The notes: generated by a model not told the origin, from the letters alone. A DNA stretch of 64,000 nucleotides from Heyndrickxia oleronia (GCF_017809215.1 NZ_CP065424.1:1080001-1144000), one strand, 5' to 3'. Counted from the stretch's first letter, positions 48,077 through 56,553 are shown. Program-made: numbers and translations.

Positions 48077-49912
48077 ATGAGTGGAATTGTTGGATATATA
48101 GGAAAGTCTTCGGCTCATTCAATCATTTTAGATTGTCTAACCCATTTAGACTATCGTGGGTATGATTCAGCAGGACTGGCAATTTCAAATATAAAAACGA
48201 TAGAAATTCGCAAGGAAAAAGGTCGGATAGAGGACTTGAAGGCACTTTTGGAAATTGAGCCAATCAATATAGGGAATATAGGAATCGGTCATACTAGATG
48301 GGCGTCTCATGGGATCCCTTCAGTTGCAAATGCTCATCCCCTTTGTGATGTAGAGGAGAAATATATTGTTGTTCACAACGGAATCATTGAAAATTATCGA
48401 GCGTTAAAAAATATGCTGATCCATGAGGGACATACATTTACAACCGAAACGGATACAGAAGTTATCCCTAATCTCCTTGCTCACTTTGATACTGGGGATT
48501 TTGCAGAAACAGTAAAAAAAGTAGTCCCCTTATTGAAAGGATCCTTTGCTCTGGCGATTATGTCAAAATCGCAACCAGATACGATTATTGCCATTTCACA
48601 GGAAAATCCATTAATTATCGGATATGGTGAAAATGAGGCATTTTTATCCTCTGATATTTCGGCGCTTTTATCTTATACGAAGGAAATTTATCCAATTAAA
48701 AATGGAGAAATAGCCATCCTTCATTCAACTGGAATTAATGTACAAACAGTTGATGGGAAAGAAGTGAAGCCTGATAAAATCATCGTAGAATGGGATAAAG
48801 ATGATTTCAGCATGAAGGAATATGATCACTACATGCTAAAGGAGATTATTGAACAGCCAAAAGAGATTAAAAAAACTTTAGAGGGGCGTTTGACCGAAAA
48901 CAGTGTCGAATTACCAGAACTTAATAAACTATTAACACAAGAGAATCTTCAATCCTTTAAAAAAATTGATATTGTTGCAAGTGGTACAGCTTATCACGCA
49001 GGAATTGTTGGGAAAAAAGTGATGGAAACGATGCTAAATCTACCTGTGGAAGTCTCCATTTCCTCCGAATTTCGCTACGAACACGGACCACTAAATGAAC
49101 ATAATCTCGTCATTGTCATTAGCCAATCAGGTGAAACAGCTGATACATTATCTGCTTTAAAAGAGGCAAAAGCGAATGGATGCCAAACGATTGCCATTAC
49201 AAATCGTAAACGCAGTAATCTTGCAAGAAAGGCAGATTACACAATATGTACAAATGCCGGCCCGGAGCTAGCCGTTCCAGCAACTAAGGCATATACCACC
49301 CAAATAACCGTTTTATTGCTTCTAGCGATCGTTCTTACTGAAACGATAAATGGCCCAGGGATTGAACGTATTCCAGAAATGATCAAGGAATTGGAACAGC
49401 TCCCTGATGAAGTGGAAAAAACCTTGATCATGACTCAGGATGCGATCGATCAATTTGCACAAGTAACCGAGGATCAAGAAAGCCTATTTTTAATTGGGCG
49501 GGGCTTAGATTACGTTTTGGCATTAGAAGGAGCATTAAAACTTCAAGAGGTTGCATATTTACATGCAGATGCCTATGCATCTGGCGAAATGAAGCATGGA
49601 ACGATGGCACTGATTACTCCTGGAGTTCCAGTTATCGCTCTATCTACACAAAAGCATCTGCGTGATAAAACTATAAGCAATATTCGCGAAATCAAGGCAA
49701 GAGATGCTTTTGTTATCGGCGTAACTACTGTTGGAGATGATGATATTAGTGAAATTGTCGATGAAGTGATGTATATTCCTGAAGTTCATCCATTCTTGAT
49801 GCCGATTGTTGCAGCGATTCCATTGCAGTTATTAGCTTACTATGCAGGAACAGTTCGTGGTTTTGATGTGGACCGTCCGCGAAATTTAGCGAAGAGCTTA
49901 ACTGTGGAATGA
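48077..49912 (+). CDS. GlmS-like glucosamine-6-phosphate synthase paralogue with Cys to Ser at the active site
   Basis: 611 residues. The class II glutaminase domain (about 1-225) keeps GHTRWASHG, HNGIIENY and TDTEV, and the two SIS isomerase domains keep SGTAYHAG, SQSGETADT, ATKAYT and the C-terminal PRNLAKSLTVE. GlmS makes glucosamine-6-phosphate from fructose-6-phosphate and glutamine, using Cys at position 2 (Cys1 after Met removal) as nucleophile. Here codon 2 is AGT, giving MSGIVGYIG instead of MCGIVGYIG. No glmS ribozyme is recognisable in the 358-bp upstream gap. A TATAAT at 48039-48044 may be its promoter. It is probably a specialised paralogue. Confidence 0.88.
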   Translation: MSGIVGYIGKSSAHSIILDCLTHLDYRGYDSAGLAISNIKTIEIRKEKGRIEDLKALLEIEPINIGNIGIGHTRWASHGIPSVANAHPLCDVEEKYIVVHNGIIENYRALKNMLIHEGHTFTTETDTEVIPNLLAHFDTGDFAETVKKVVPLLKGSFALAIMSKSQPDTIIAISQENPLIIGYGENEAFLSSDISALLSYTKEIYPIKNGEIAILHSTGINVQTVDGKEVKPDKIIVEWDKDDFSMKEYDHYMLKEIIEQPKEIKKTLEGRLTENSVELPELNKLLTQENLQSFKKIDIVASGTAYHAGIVGKKVMETMLNLPVEVSISSEFRYEHGPLNEHNLVIVISQSGETADTLSALKEAKANGCQTIAITNRKRSNLARKADYTICTNAGPELAVPATKAYTTQITVLLLLAIVLTETINGPGIERIPEMIKELEQLPDEVEKTLIMTQDAIDQFAQVTEDQESLFLIGRGLDYVLALEGALKLQEVAYLHADAYASGEMKHGTMALITPGVPVIALSTQKHLRDKTISNIREIKARDAFVIGVTTVGDDDISEIVDEVMYIPEVHPFLMPIVAAIPLQLLAYYAGTVRGFDVDRPRNLAKSLTVE

Positions 49913-50014
49913 TGGTGCAAATGCAAAATATGTATTCTAATTTGAAATAAAGTTGCGATTCTTATAAAAAGATGTTTAATACATTAACAGTATTTGTAAA
50001 ATACTTACGATGGT

Positions 50015-50051
50015 ATCCTTTTAGATTTGATGATCTAAAGGGATATTTTTT
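50015..50051 (+). terminator. terminator after glmS-like gene
   Basis: ATCCTTTTAGAT / ATCTAAAGGGAT followed by ATTTTTT. Confidence 0.85.
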
Positions 50052-50089
50052 ATACTTATATTTGAATGTAGGCAATAGAATGTTTTATA

Positions 50090-50520
50090 AATTTCCCGCG
50101 TTGATAACCATTCAAAACGTACATTTTCTGAGAGTTCATTAATCTTGTCCCAATTTAAATTGAATTTCATTTTCTTTTTGTTTGATAATCCCTTTCTCTG
50201 ACTAGTCCTTTCGTATTCGATTTAGATGTCTTTTTGTAGTACCAATCAAGGAGGAAACATCCTCTAAAGAATTTGTTTTTTTATATTGATTTAAATGTGA
50301 AGGGGATTCAACTGTACATAAATAAGCAGCTAAACGTACCCTTGCAGGTGAGAGTGCATTTACTCTTGATGAAATGGTGCAAGTTCGAAGTTTATAGGCA
50401 AGATCCTGTAATAATAGTTGATTAAATTTATTATCAAATTTTAAAATGTGCTTTGTACTCTTCTAAAAGGACACATAATACTTCACAAGGCTCTATTGCA
50501 ATAAAGTCTGATTCAACAGT
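50090..50520 (-). pseudogene. decayed Crp/Fnr-family regulator (YeiL-like)
   Basis: Minus-strand translation in successive frames gives SDFIAIEPCEVLCVLLEEY (end of a cNMP-binding domain), then after a frameshift near 50432 NKFNQLLLQDLAYKLRT, ALSPARVRLAAYL, SLEDVSSLIGTTKRHLNRI (Crp helix-turn-helix), and after further shifts WDKINELSENVRFEW. The N-terminal half is missing. The frame enters the 52-bp repeat array at 50520. It is clearly non-functional. Confidence 0.75.
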
Positions 50521-51351
50521 TCCCGAGCCCGCGCAATATTCACATTCGCGGTAACCAATCGCACTTATTAGTTCCCGCGCCCGTGGAAAATCCTCCATCA
50601 AGGTAACCAAACGCACTCATTAGTTCCCGAGCCCGCGTAAAATCCTCCATCAAGGTAACCAAACGCTCACATTAGTTCCCGTGTCCGCGCAAATTTCACC
50701 TTCGCGGTAACCAAACGCTCCCTTAGATTACCGTGTCCGTGGAAATTCCTCCATCAAGGTAACCAATCGCACTCATTAGTTCCCGAGTCCGCGAAAAATC
50801 CTCCATCAAGGTAACCAAACGCTCTCATTAGTTCCCGTATCCGCGAAAAATCCTCCATCAAGGTAACCAAACGCACTCATTAGTTCCCGTGTCCGCGGAA
50901 ATATCTCCATCAAGGTAACCAACCTCTCACTTAGATTACCGTGTCCGTGGAAAATCCTCCATCAAGGTAACCAATCGCACTCATTAGTTCCCGTGTCCGC
51001 GTAAAATCCTCCATCAAGGTAACCAATCGCACTCATTAGTTCCCGAACCCGCGTAAAATCCTCCATCAAGGTAACCAATCGCACTCATTAGTTCCCGTGT
51101 CCGCGGAAATATCTCCATCAAGGTAACCAATCGTACTCATTAGTTCCCGCGCCCGTGGAAATTCCTCCATCAAGGTAACCAATCGCACTCATTAGTTCCT
51201 TTACCCGCGTAAAATCCTCCATCAAGGTAATCAATCGCACTCATTAGTTCCCGTACCCGCGAAAAATCCTCCATCAAGGTAACCAATCGCTCTTAATAGT
51301 TCCCGAGCCCGCGCAATATTTACCTTCAAGGTAATCAACCCGTCCCTTAGG
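50520..51351 (-). repeat. 52-bp tandem repeat array 2 (16 units)
   Basis: Units start TTCCCG at 50520, 50572, 50624 and so on, exactly 52 bases apart, 16 in all. The consensus includes GAGCCCGCGTAAAATCCTCC, ATCAAGGTAACCAATCGCAC, TCATTAGTTCCC. Variants replace GTTCCCG with GATTACCG, restoring a perfect match to GGTAAY. The reverse complement of the array 1 unit aligns without gaps at about 39 of 52 positions. There is no unique spacer DNA, so it is not a CRISPR. Confidence 0.93.
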
Positions 51352-51481
51352 TTTTAGTTCTGTGCAAAAAACTATTGGGTTTGCTTGTTTTAGTTTAAGA
51401 CGAGGGAATTATACGTGCTTGACCAATATCTTTTCATTATGAAATCTTAATCTTAATAAATTTTAAATATTACATTTTCGC

Positions 51482-51508
51482 TGTCACAAAATCCTTTCTT
51501 CAATCGTT
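51482..51508 (+). promoter_or_regulatory. ECF41-type promoter
   Basis: TGTCACA (51482-51488) and CGTT (51505-51508) are separated by 16 bases. The reported ECF41 consensus is TGTCACA-N16-CGTC. It lies 34 bp before the oxidoreductase gene whose operon encodes an ECF41-like sigma factor. Confidence 0.75.
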
Positions 51509-51542
51509 TTGATTACAGAACGATTCTAGGAGGGATTTTTAT

Positions 51543-52841
51543 ATGTTTAAATATGATGTGGCAATAATTGGTGGGGGATTGGCTGGGTTGACAGCAGCAA
51601 ATTTATTGGTGAGGGAAGGAAAAAAGGTCGTTGTTTTGGAAAAATCGAATCGTCTCGGTGGCAGGGCGATAACGAATGAAAAAAATGGAGTGCATTTGAA
51701 TTTGGGGCCGCATGGACTGTATCTTTCAGGGGATGCTATGACAATTTTAACTGAACTTGGATTATCCATTCCGGGTGGTAATGCTTCAAAGTCTGTGCAA
51801 ATTCATGGCATTCTCAATAAGTCAGTTCAAGTTATTCCAACAGATTTTTCATCGATTATGTCATCTTCCCTTTTATCATGGAAATCGAAGTTTGTGTTTG
51901 GCAAGTTCATGTTAAAGTTAATGAACTTAAATGTTGGTTCCATTCCAGAAGTTAGCCTTAAGGAGTGGGCTGATGTGGAAATAAGTGATCCAATGATAAG
52001 ACATGTTTTTTATTCGATCTGCCGATTGACGACTTATACAAATGCACCGACCTTACAGCTTGCAAAGCCAGTATTGAAGCAAGTGCAACGTTCTTTGAAG
52101 GGCGGTGTTTTGTATGTTGATGGAGGTTGGGGAACGATTGTGGAGAAACTTAGGCAGCAGGCTATAACCTCAGGAGTTGACATCTTTTCGAATAAAAATG
52201 TCGTAAAGATTGAGCATCATGGTGACTATCAAAGCATACTTTGTTCTGATGGAACAGTACTTGATGTAGCGGATTGTATCGTTGCGGCTCCTCCGAAAGA
52301 AGCAGTGAAAATGATTAAAGATGCAGAACATACCTCGTTAGGACTATGGAATGAACAGGCGATTTCTATTACAGCAAGCTGTATTGATCTAGGATTGAAA
52401 AAATTACCTACTCCACAACATCAGTTTGCAATCGGTCTTGATCAATCATTATTTTTCACAAATCAATCACGAGCAGCAAAATTAAGTGATGATGGTACAG
52501 TCGTTGTAAGTCTAGCAAAATATCATAATCCTATAGAAGAAATCAACGTAAATGCAGATAAGCAACAATTAGAATCGGTAATGGATTTGCTTCATCCAGG
52601 ATGGAGACAAGAGATCGTTGTGCAACAGTTTTTACCAAAACTAACGGTATCTTATAATTTCCCACATTCGAAACGAAAAGGGAACCCGGGTCCGAGTATA
52701 CCAGAAATGAAAGGGATGTATATTGCAGGAGATTGGACCGGACATGAAGAAGTATTAGCTGATGCTGCAGTTGCAAGTGGGAAGCGTGCAGCGCAAGAAA
52801 TTTTAAAAGCTAATGAAATGATAGTGATAAAGGAAGGGTAG
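51543..52841 (+). CDS. FAD-dependent amine oxidase/phytoene desaturase-like oxidoreductase
   Basis: 432 residues. The N-terminal dinucleotide fold GGGLAGLTAANLLVREGKKV and the GG-doublet region NRLGGRA mark the flavin amine oxidase/phytoene desaturase superfamily. The C-terminal GMYIAGDWTGHEEVLADAAV binds FAD. The substrate is unknown. AGGAGGG precedes the ATG. It is followed after 4 bp by the ECF41-type sigma gene. ECF41 factors typically sit with carboxymuconolactone decarboxylase, oxidoreductase or epimerase genes, and this is the oxidoreductase version. Confidence 0.85.
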   Translation: MFKYDVAIIGGGLAGLTAANLLVREGKKVVVLEKSNRLGGRAITNEKNGVHLNLGPHGLYLSGDAMTILTELGLSIPGGNASKSVQIHGILNKSVQVIPTDFSSIMSSSLLSWKSKFVFGKFMLKLMNLNVGSIPEVSLKEWADVEISDPMIRHVFYSICRLTTYTNAPTLQLAKPVLKQVQRSLKGGVLYVDGGWGTIVEKLRQQAITSGVDIFSNKNVVKIEHHGDYQSILCSDGTVLDVADCIVAAPPKEAVKMIKDAEHTSLGLWNEQAISITASCIDLGLKKLPTPQHQFAIGLDQSLFFTNQSRAAKLSDDGTVVVSLAKYHNPIEEINVNADKQQLESVMDLLHPGWRQEIVVQQFLPKLTVSYNFPHSKRKGNPGPSIPEMKGMYIAGDWTGHEEVLADAAVASGKRAAQEILKANEMIVIKEG

Positions 52842-52845
52842 CGTT

Positions 52846-53715
52846 TTGGAGACTGAACAATTGTATCAGACGTATAAACCTTTGTTATTTTCGATTGCTT
52901 ACCGAATGACGGGGAGTGTTACGGATGCTGAGGATCTTGTACAGGAGGCATTCTTAACTTACAACAGTATAAGTAGCAAAAAGGTCATTGAAAACAAGAA
53001 AGCGTATCTATGTAGGATCGTGATGAATAGTTCTATAGACAAATTGCGTTCCGCCGCTAGTAAACGCGAGGTTTATGTTGGAGAGTGGCTGCCAGAACCA
53101 TTGGTGGATGATGGAAATGACCCTTCCAATACTTATTTAATAAAGGAATCTATCTCGACAGCTTATCTCTTGCTTTTACAGCAGTTATCTGGGGATGAAC
53201 GAGCTTTTTTCATATTACGAGAAGTTTTTCAGTATAGCTATGAAGAAATTGCAGCTATTATTGAAAAATCTTCTACTAATTGCCGGCAGATTTTCCATCG
53301 CGCGAAAAAAGGCATGGAAAATCGTCCGAAAGCTGCATCATTGGATTTTCAATCTATGAGGAGTAGGGTAGAACAATTTACAATGGCGTTTCAAGAAGGG
53401 AATATTCATAAAATGTTGGAGCTACTGAAGACAGATTCCGTATTTATTTCTGATGGTGGCGGTAAAGTAAAAGCTGCGATAAATCCAATTTATACATCAG
53501 AACGAATTGTCTTTTTGTTTACGAGCATTATGAAAAAGTTGCCTAAAAACTCGAAAATGGAATTCAAGGATGTGAATGGGTATCCAGGAGTAGTCGTATC
53601 AATCAACGATTATGTCGCCTATGTGATCTCAATAGAATTCCTTGGTGATAAGATTTCCCGTATCTATATGGTGGCAAATCCGGATAAATTGGCACACTTA
53701 CAAAGTAATAAATAA
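52846..53715 (+). CDS. ECF41-family RNA polymerase sigma factor with SnoaL-like C-terminal extension
   Basis: 289 residues. Region 2 (TDAEDLVQEAFLTY) and region 4 (YSYEEIAAIIEKSSTNCRQIFHRAKKGM) end near residue 165. The rest is a SnoaL_2-type domain (about 180-285), the hallmark of ECF41 and SigJ-like factors, which use this extension for control instead of an anti-sigma factor. The TTG start has GGAAGGG 8 bases upstream. It is co-transcribed with the upstream flavin oxidoreductase and probably recognises the TGTCACA promoter in front of it. Confidence 0.9.
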   Translation: METEQLYQTYKPLLFSIAYRMTGSVTDAEDLVQEAFLTYNSISSKKVIENKKAYLCRIVMNSSIDKLRSAASKREVYVGEWLPEPLVDDGNDPSNTYLIKESISTAYLLLLQQLSGDERAFFILREVFQYSYEEIAAIIEKSSTNCRQIFHRAKKGMENRPKAASLDFQSMRSRVEQFTMAFQEGNIHKMLELLKTDSVFISDGGGKVKAAINPIYTSERIVFLFTSIMKKLPKNSKMEFKDVNGYPGVVVSINDYVAYVISIEFLGDKISRIYMVANPDKLAHLQSNK

Positions 53716-53797
53716 CGATCAATACTTTTCACTATCGAAAGCATACTAATTATATACTTCCGGGGTTTTTACCTTAGTAAGATGATTAACCTTCTGA

Positions 53798-53923
53798 CGG
53801 AAAAAATGTCTTGCAGAATCTGAAGGAGAAAATCTGGATCAACGTATCGCAATCGCTCAGAGCAAAGGTGGATCAACCTTTGAAACGAATATATTAAGAG
53901 CCTACTTGGATCAATCTTTTTGA
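53798..53923 (+). pseudogene. short 3' gene remnant
   Basis: The plus strand is open for 41 codons after a stop and ends TNILRAYLDQSF-stop, just within the arm of a good terminator. A coherent peptide (ENLDQRIAIAQSKGG) placed against a terminator suggests the tail of a deleted gene. No family was recognised. The remaining 53924-54299 shows no gene. Confidence 0.4.
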
Positions 53924-53943
53924 AAAGTAGGCTTTGTTTTTTT
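53899..53943 (+). terminator. terminator
   Basis: AGCCTACTT / AAGTAGGCT with a 17-base loop, followed by TTGTTTTTTT. It serves the gene remnant and possibly the ECF41 operon. Confidence 0.75.
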
Positions 53944-54299
53944 ATGCTTATCAAGCAATAGTTTAAAAAGATAAAAAGTATTTACTTAAAAATTTACACC
54001 ATTGATTGCAATGTTTTTAATAAAGGAAAATGAAATATCATTTATTGCTGTTTTTTCAGTTCTATTGATAACCCAAATTATTTAATATCATCCCGATTTA
54101 ACCGATTAGGGCACATATATTATATTGTACTAGTGTAGCGAAACGAGACATATATTTAGCCATTGCTTCTGCAGGAAGGGATTAATCATTTCTTCTGAAG
54201 AAATTGTCCAGGATAGCTATGGATTAATCACCTTATTTTTGAAACCTTTCTTTGTATCTTTCGTAGAGAATAATAAATAAATTTTTAGGAGTGTTTTCC

Positions 54300-54488
54300 A
54301 TGTATGAATATAAATTTGAAACTATACCTGTTGGGGCATTAAACGGAAAGCCAAAAAAAGACTATCAAGCAATCATCCACGAAAACGCTAGGGAAGGATG
54401 GAAGTTATTGCAAATTGTAACTCCCCCTTTTGGCGGTGCTGGACAAGCACTGACTATGGAATTGATTTTTGAGAAAAAGATCGATTAG
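54300..54488 (+). CDS. DUF4177 domain-containing small protein
   Basis: 62 residues: MYEYKFETIPVG, a middle block DYQAIIHENAREGWKLLQIV and a closing LIFEKK are the standard DUF4177 pattern, a small alpha/beta protein of unknown function common in Bacillaceae. AGGAG lies before the ATG at 54300. The longer frame from 54291 overlaps that site. It is monocistronic with a terminator. Confidence 0.85.
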   Translation: MYEYKFETIPVGALNGKPKKDYQAIIHENAREGWKLLQIVTPPFGGAGQALTMELIFEKKID

Positions 54489-54491
54489 TTT

Positions 54492-54519
54492 TAAGCAGAC
54501 GCTTTGTCTGCTTTTTTGT
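54492..54519 (+). terminator. terminator after DUF4177 gene
   Basis: AAGCAGAC / GTCTGCTT stem with a T6 tail. Confidence 0.9.
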
Positions 54520-54663
54520 TGAAGTTACTCTACTAACTTGAAGTGGAAGTTTAATAAGCTAATAACCGATAAAAATTTCACAATTTTTAAAATATATAGA
54601 TTGACATTGCACTAGGTTTAACCTTTAACCTTAATATGTAAATACATTATAGGAGTTGATTGT

Positions 54664-55485
54664 TTGTATCGCTGGGATGGAGGGTTTATCATGGTAGATT
54701 TAGAGGAGTTTGAAAACTGCGTAAAATGGTATCAGGAGATACTGGGATGGGAGTGTGTTGATAAAATTACTTCTTGGGTTGGTAGGAAAGGATTTATGAA
54801 GTTACCTAAAGCGGGGATGGTTACGATAAAGTCATTTGAAGGGGAATATGAGCACTTACAATCTTCTAGTAATGAGGGACAAGTAAAGCTGGTATTTGTA
54901 ACCTATGACCTTGATCACACCTTAAGCTTCTTAGAAAGAAAAGAGGTAAAATTCACTGAAACAAATATTTTACCTAATGGTCAAAGATTCTGTGACATTT
55001 TTGCTTTTAACGATGCGAGATTAACACTTGTCGAGGACAAGCAGAAAGTGGATACCGATGACTACCCGGAATCAGGAATTCTAGGTTTCGGAAATGTAAA
55101 TTCCTTAATCTATGTTAAAGATCCAAAGGTTTCTGCGGAATGGTATGCAAAGAACCTTGGATTTGAAGTGGTTGAGGTGAATGTAGAAAAGGGTTATGCA
55201 CATCTGAGGACAGAAGATGCTTATGACAGAAATGTGCTAGGACAACAATATTGGGATAATATATGGTTACTCCAAAGTATGAAAAGTTCAGTTGAAAAAC
55301 CGAGTGATCATCAGGCTAGATGTTATTTTGATATTAGACCCGCTGTTTTCTTTGAAGAATACAATAAATTAATTCGTAATGGGATCAAACCATCAGAAAT
55401 TGCAGGAGACCCAATAAACGGTTGGGGTGGATTTCATATATATGATTCTGATAATAACCGAATAAATATTTGGTCGTACAAATAA
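54664..55485 (+). CDS. VOC (glyoxalase/bleomycin resistance) superfamily protein, two modules
   Basis: 273 residues with two vicinal-oxygen-chelate modules, about 1-130 and 145-270. Each has the typical start with VKWYQEILGWE and AEWYAKNLGFE followed by beta strands. Such tandem modules form one active or ligand-binding site. The reaction is unknown. Candidates are a glyoxalase-like enzyme or a drug-binding protein. The TTG start has AGGAG 7 bases upstream. A MerR regulator gene begins 18 bp after the stop, so the two are probably co-transcribed and the VOC protein may handle the regulator's inducer. Confidence 0.82.
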   Translation: MYRWDGGFIMVDLEEFENCVKWYQEILGWECVDKITSWVGRKGFMKLPKAGMVTIKSFEGEYEHLQSSSNEGQVKLVFVTYDLDHTLSFLERKEVKFTETNILPNGQRFCDIFAFNDARLTLVEDKQKVDTDDYPESGILGFGNVNSLIYVKDPKVSAEWYAKNLGFEVVEVNVEKGYAHLRTEDAYDRNVLGQQYWDNIWLLQSMKSSVEKPSDHQARCYFDIRPAVFFEEYNKLIRNGIKPSEIAGDPINGWGGFHIYDSDNNRINIWSYK

Positions 55486-55502
55486 AAAGATGGACAGATG
55501 AA

Positions 55503-56267
55503 ATGAATCTTACGATAAAGGAATTTTCAAAAAGGACAGGACTCCCCCCTAGTAAACTGAGATTTTATGATAAAAAGAGATTATTAGTGCCATTTGTCAG
55601 GTTGGAAAATGGTTATAGGGCCTATTCGTTCGATCAAATATATCAGGCAAAAATGATTGATTCGCTTAGACAGGCAGGTATTTCAATCCAGGATATAAAG
55701 CTATATTTTACAGTGAATGATCAGGAGAAAAAAAAGATACTTGATCGTTGGAGAGAGGACTTGAACAAAAGAACGGAGGTCCTCCTTGCAGCTCAAAAAT
55801 ATATTGGTGGCATCAATGTAGAAAATCCGCAACAAACACTATTATTATCAAATTGGGAGACCGAAAAGTATTTTGTGTGGCAAAGGGTTCATTCGCAAAG
55901 GCAGCCGAATCCTTTTCAAAAGCATTTTACTACTGCAAAAAGTCAATTAGAAAAACTAGGAGTCACATGCTCTGAACAGGTATATGTAAAAACTGAAATG
56001 ATTACTGAGGACAAAATAATAGGAGAGATAGGGTTTGAGGTTCTAAATAATTCTTTGACAGGAGATCATAAAGATTTTAGAATTGAAAAAGTTTCTCCAA
56101 CCTTATTTGCAGTTTTACAGGACTGTAGACCAGAAGATGCACTTTTTTGCTTTTCTTATATACAGGTTATCATCCGCTACGGATTTCAACCAATAGGTTC
56201 GAAGCTAGAGAGATATTCGAACATAGATGCGAGTACCTTTGATTATTTAATTCCAGTTGTAAAATAA
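55503..56267 (+). CDS. MerR family transcriptional regulator with C-terminal effector domain
   Basis: 254 residues. The winged helix is at 1-70 (LTIKEFSKRTGLPPSKLRFYD, then GYRAYSFDQIYQAKMIDSLR), a dimerisation helix follows at about 75-110, and the C-terminal domain (about 120-254) resembles the GyrI-like drug-binding domain of BmrR-type regulators. The ATG at 55503 starts the conserved helix-turn-helix directly. The frame open from 55470 overlaps the VOC stop. Likely an activator of its own operon or of an exporter elsewhere. Confidence 0.85.
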   Translation: MNLTIKEFSKRTGLPPSKLRFYDKKRLLVPFVRLENGYRAYSFDQIYQAKMIDSLRQAGISIQDIKLYFTVNDQEKKKILDRWREDLNKRTEVLLAAQKYIGGINVENPQQTLLLSNWETEKYFVWQRVHSQRQPNPFQKHFTTAKSQLEKLGVTCSEQVYVKTEMITEDKIIGEIGFEVLNNSLTGDHKDFRIEKVSPTLFAVLQDCRPEDALFCFSYIQVIIRYGFQPIGSKLERYSNIDASTFDYLIPVVK

Positions 56268-56454
56268 TTTTTGTAAAAAAAAACGGATCGTTTTATATAA
56301 TTTATAGCGGAAAATCCCAAAAATATGGAGTAGCTTGTGGCAGTTATTATAATAAAAAACTTATTATTTTATAGCTACTCAAGATGTTTTCTAAACTAAT
56401 TTGTTTTATAATAAGTAAAAACGTTTTTACTAACACAATTTGGGAGGTGATAAA

Positions 56455-56553
56455 ATGGCAATAGAACCCAAATTGCTAGAGTCTGTAGCTACTCATGCAA
56501 AGCCTATTATTGGAAAGGCGATACTTTGCATGGGGTGGACAATACTAAAATAA
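56455..56553 (+). CDS. 32-residue amphipathic peptide, unknown
   Basis: ATG with a perfect GGGAGGTG site 6 bases upstream and a TATAAT at 56407-56412. The product starts MAIEPKLLESVATHAK and ends PIIGKAILCMGWTILK: a charged N-terminal half and a hydrophobic C-terminal half ending in Lys. No secretion signal or double-glycine leader is present. Size and composition fit a leaderless bacteriocin, a membrane-active toxin or a small membrane regulator, but none is demonstrated. No immunity or export gene is adjacent. The rest of the 56268-56640 gap is A/T-rich. Confidence 0.5.
   Translation: MAIEPKLLESVATHAKPIIGKAILCMGWTILK

Noticed and set aside
50434..50616. 60-residue protein on the minus strand
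   Set aside because: Its first half is translation of repeat units and its second half is the Crp remnant, so it is not a real gene.
40758..51351. CRISPR arrays
   Set aside because: The 52-bp units are contiguous with no unique spacers, units vary at many positions, and no cas genes are present.
53769..53954. Minus-strand ORF of 61 codons
   Set aside because: It is antisense to the gene remnant and terminator, with no start signals.
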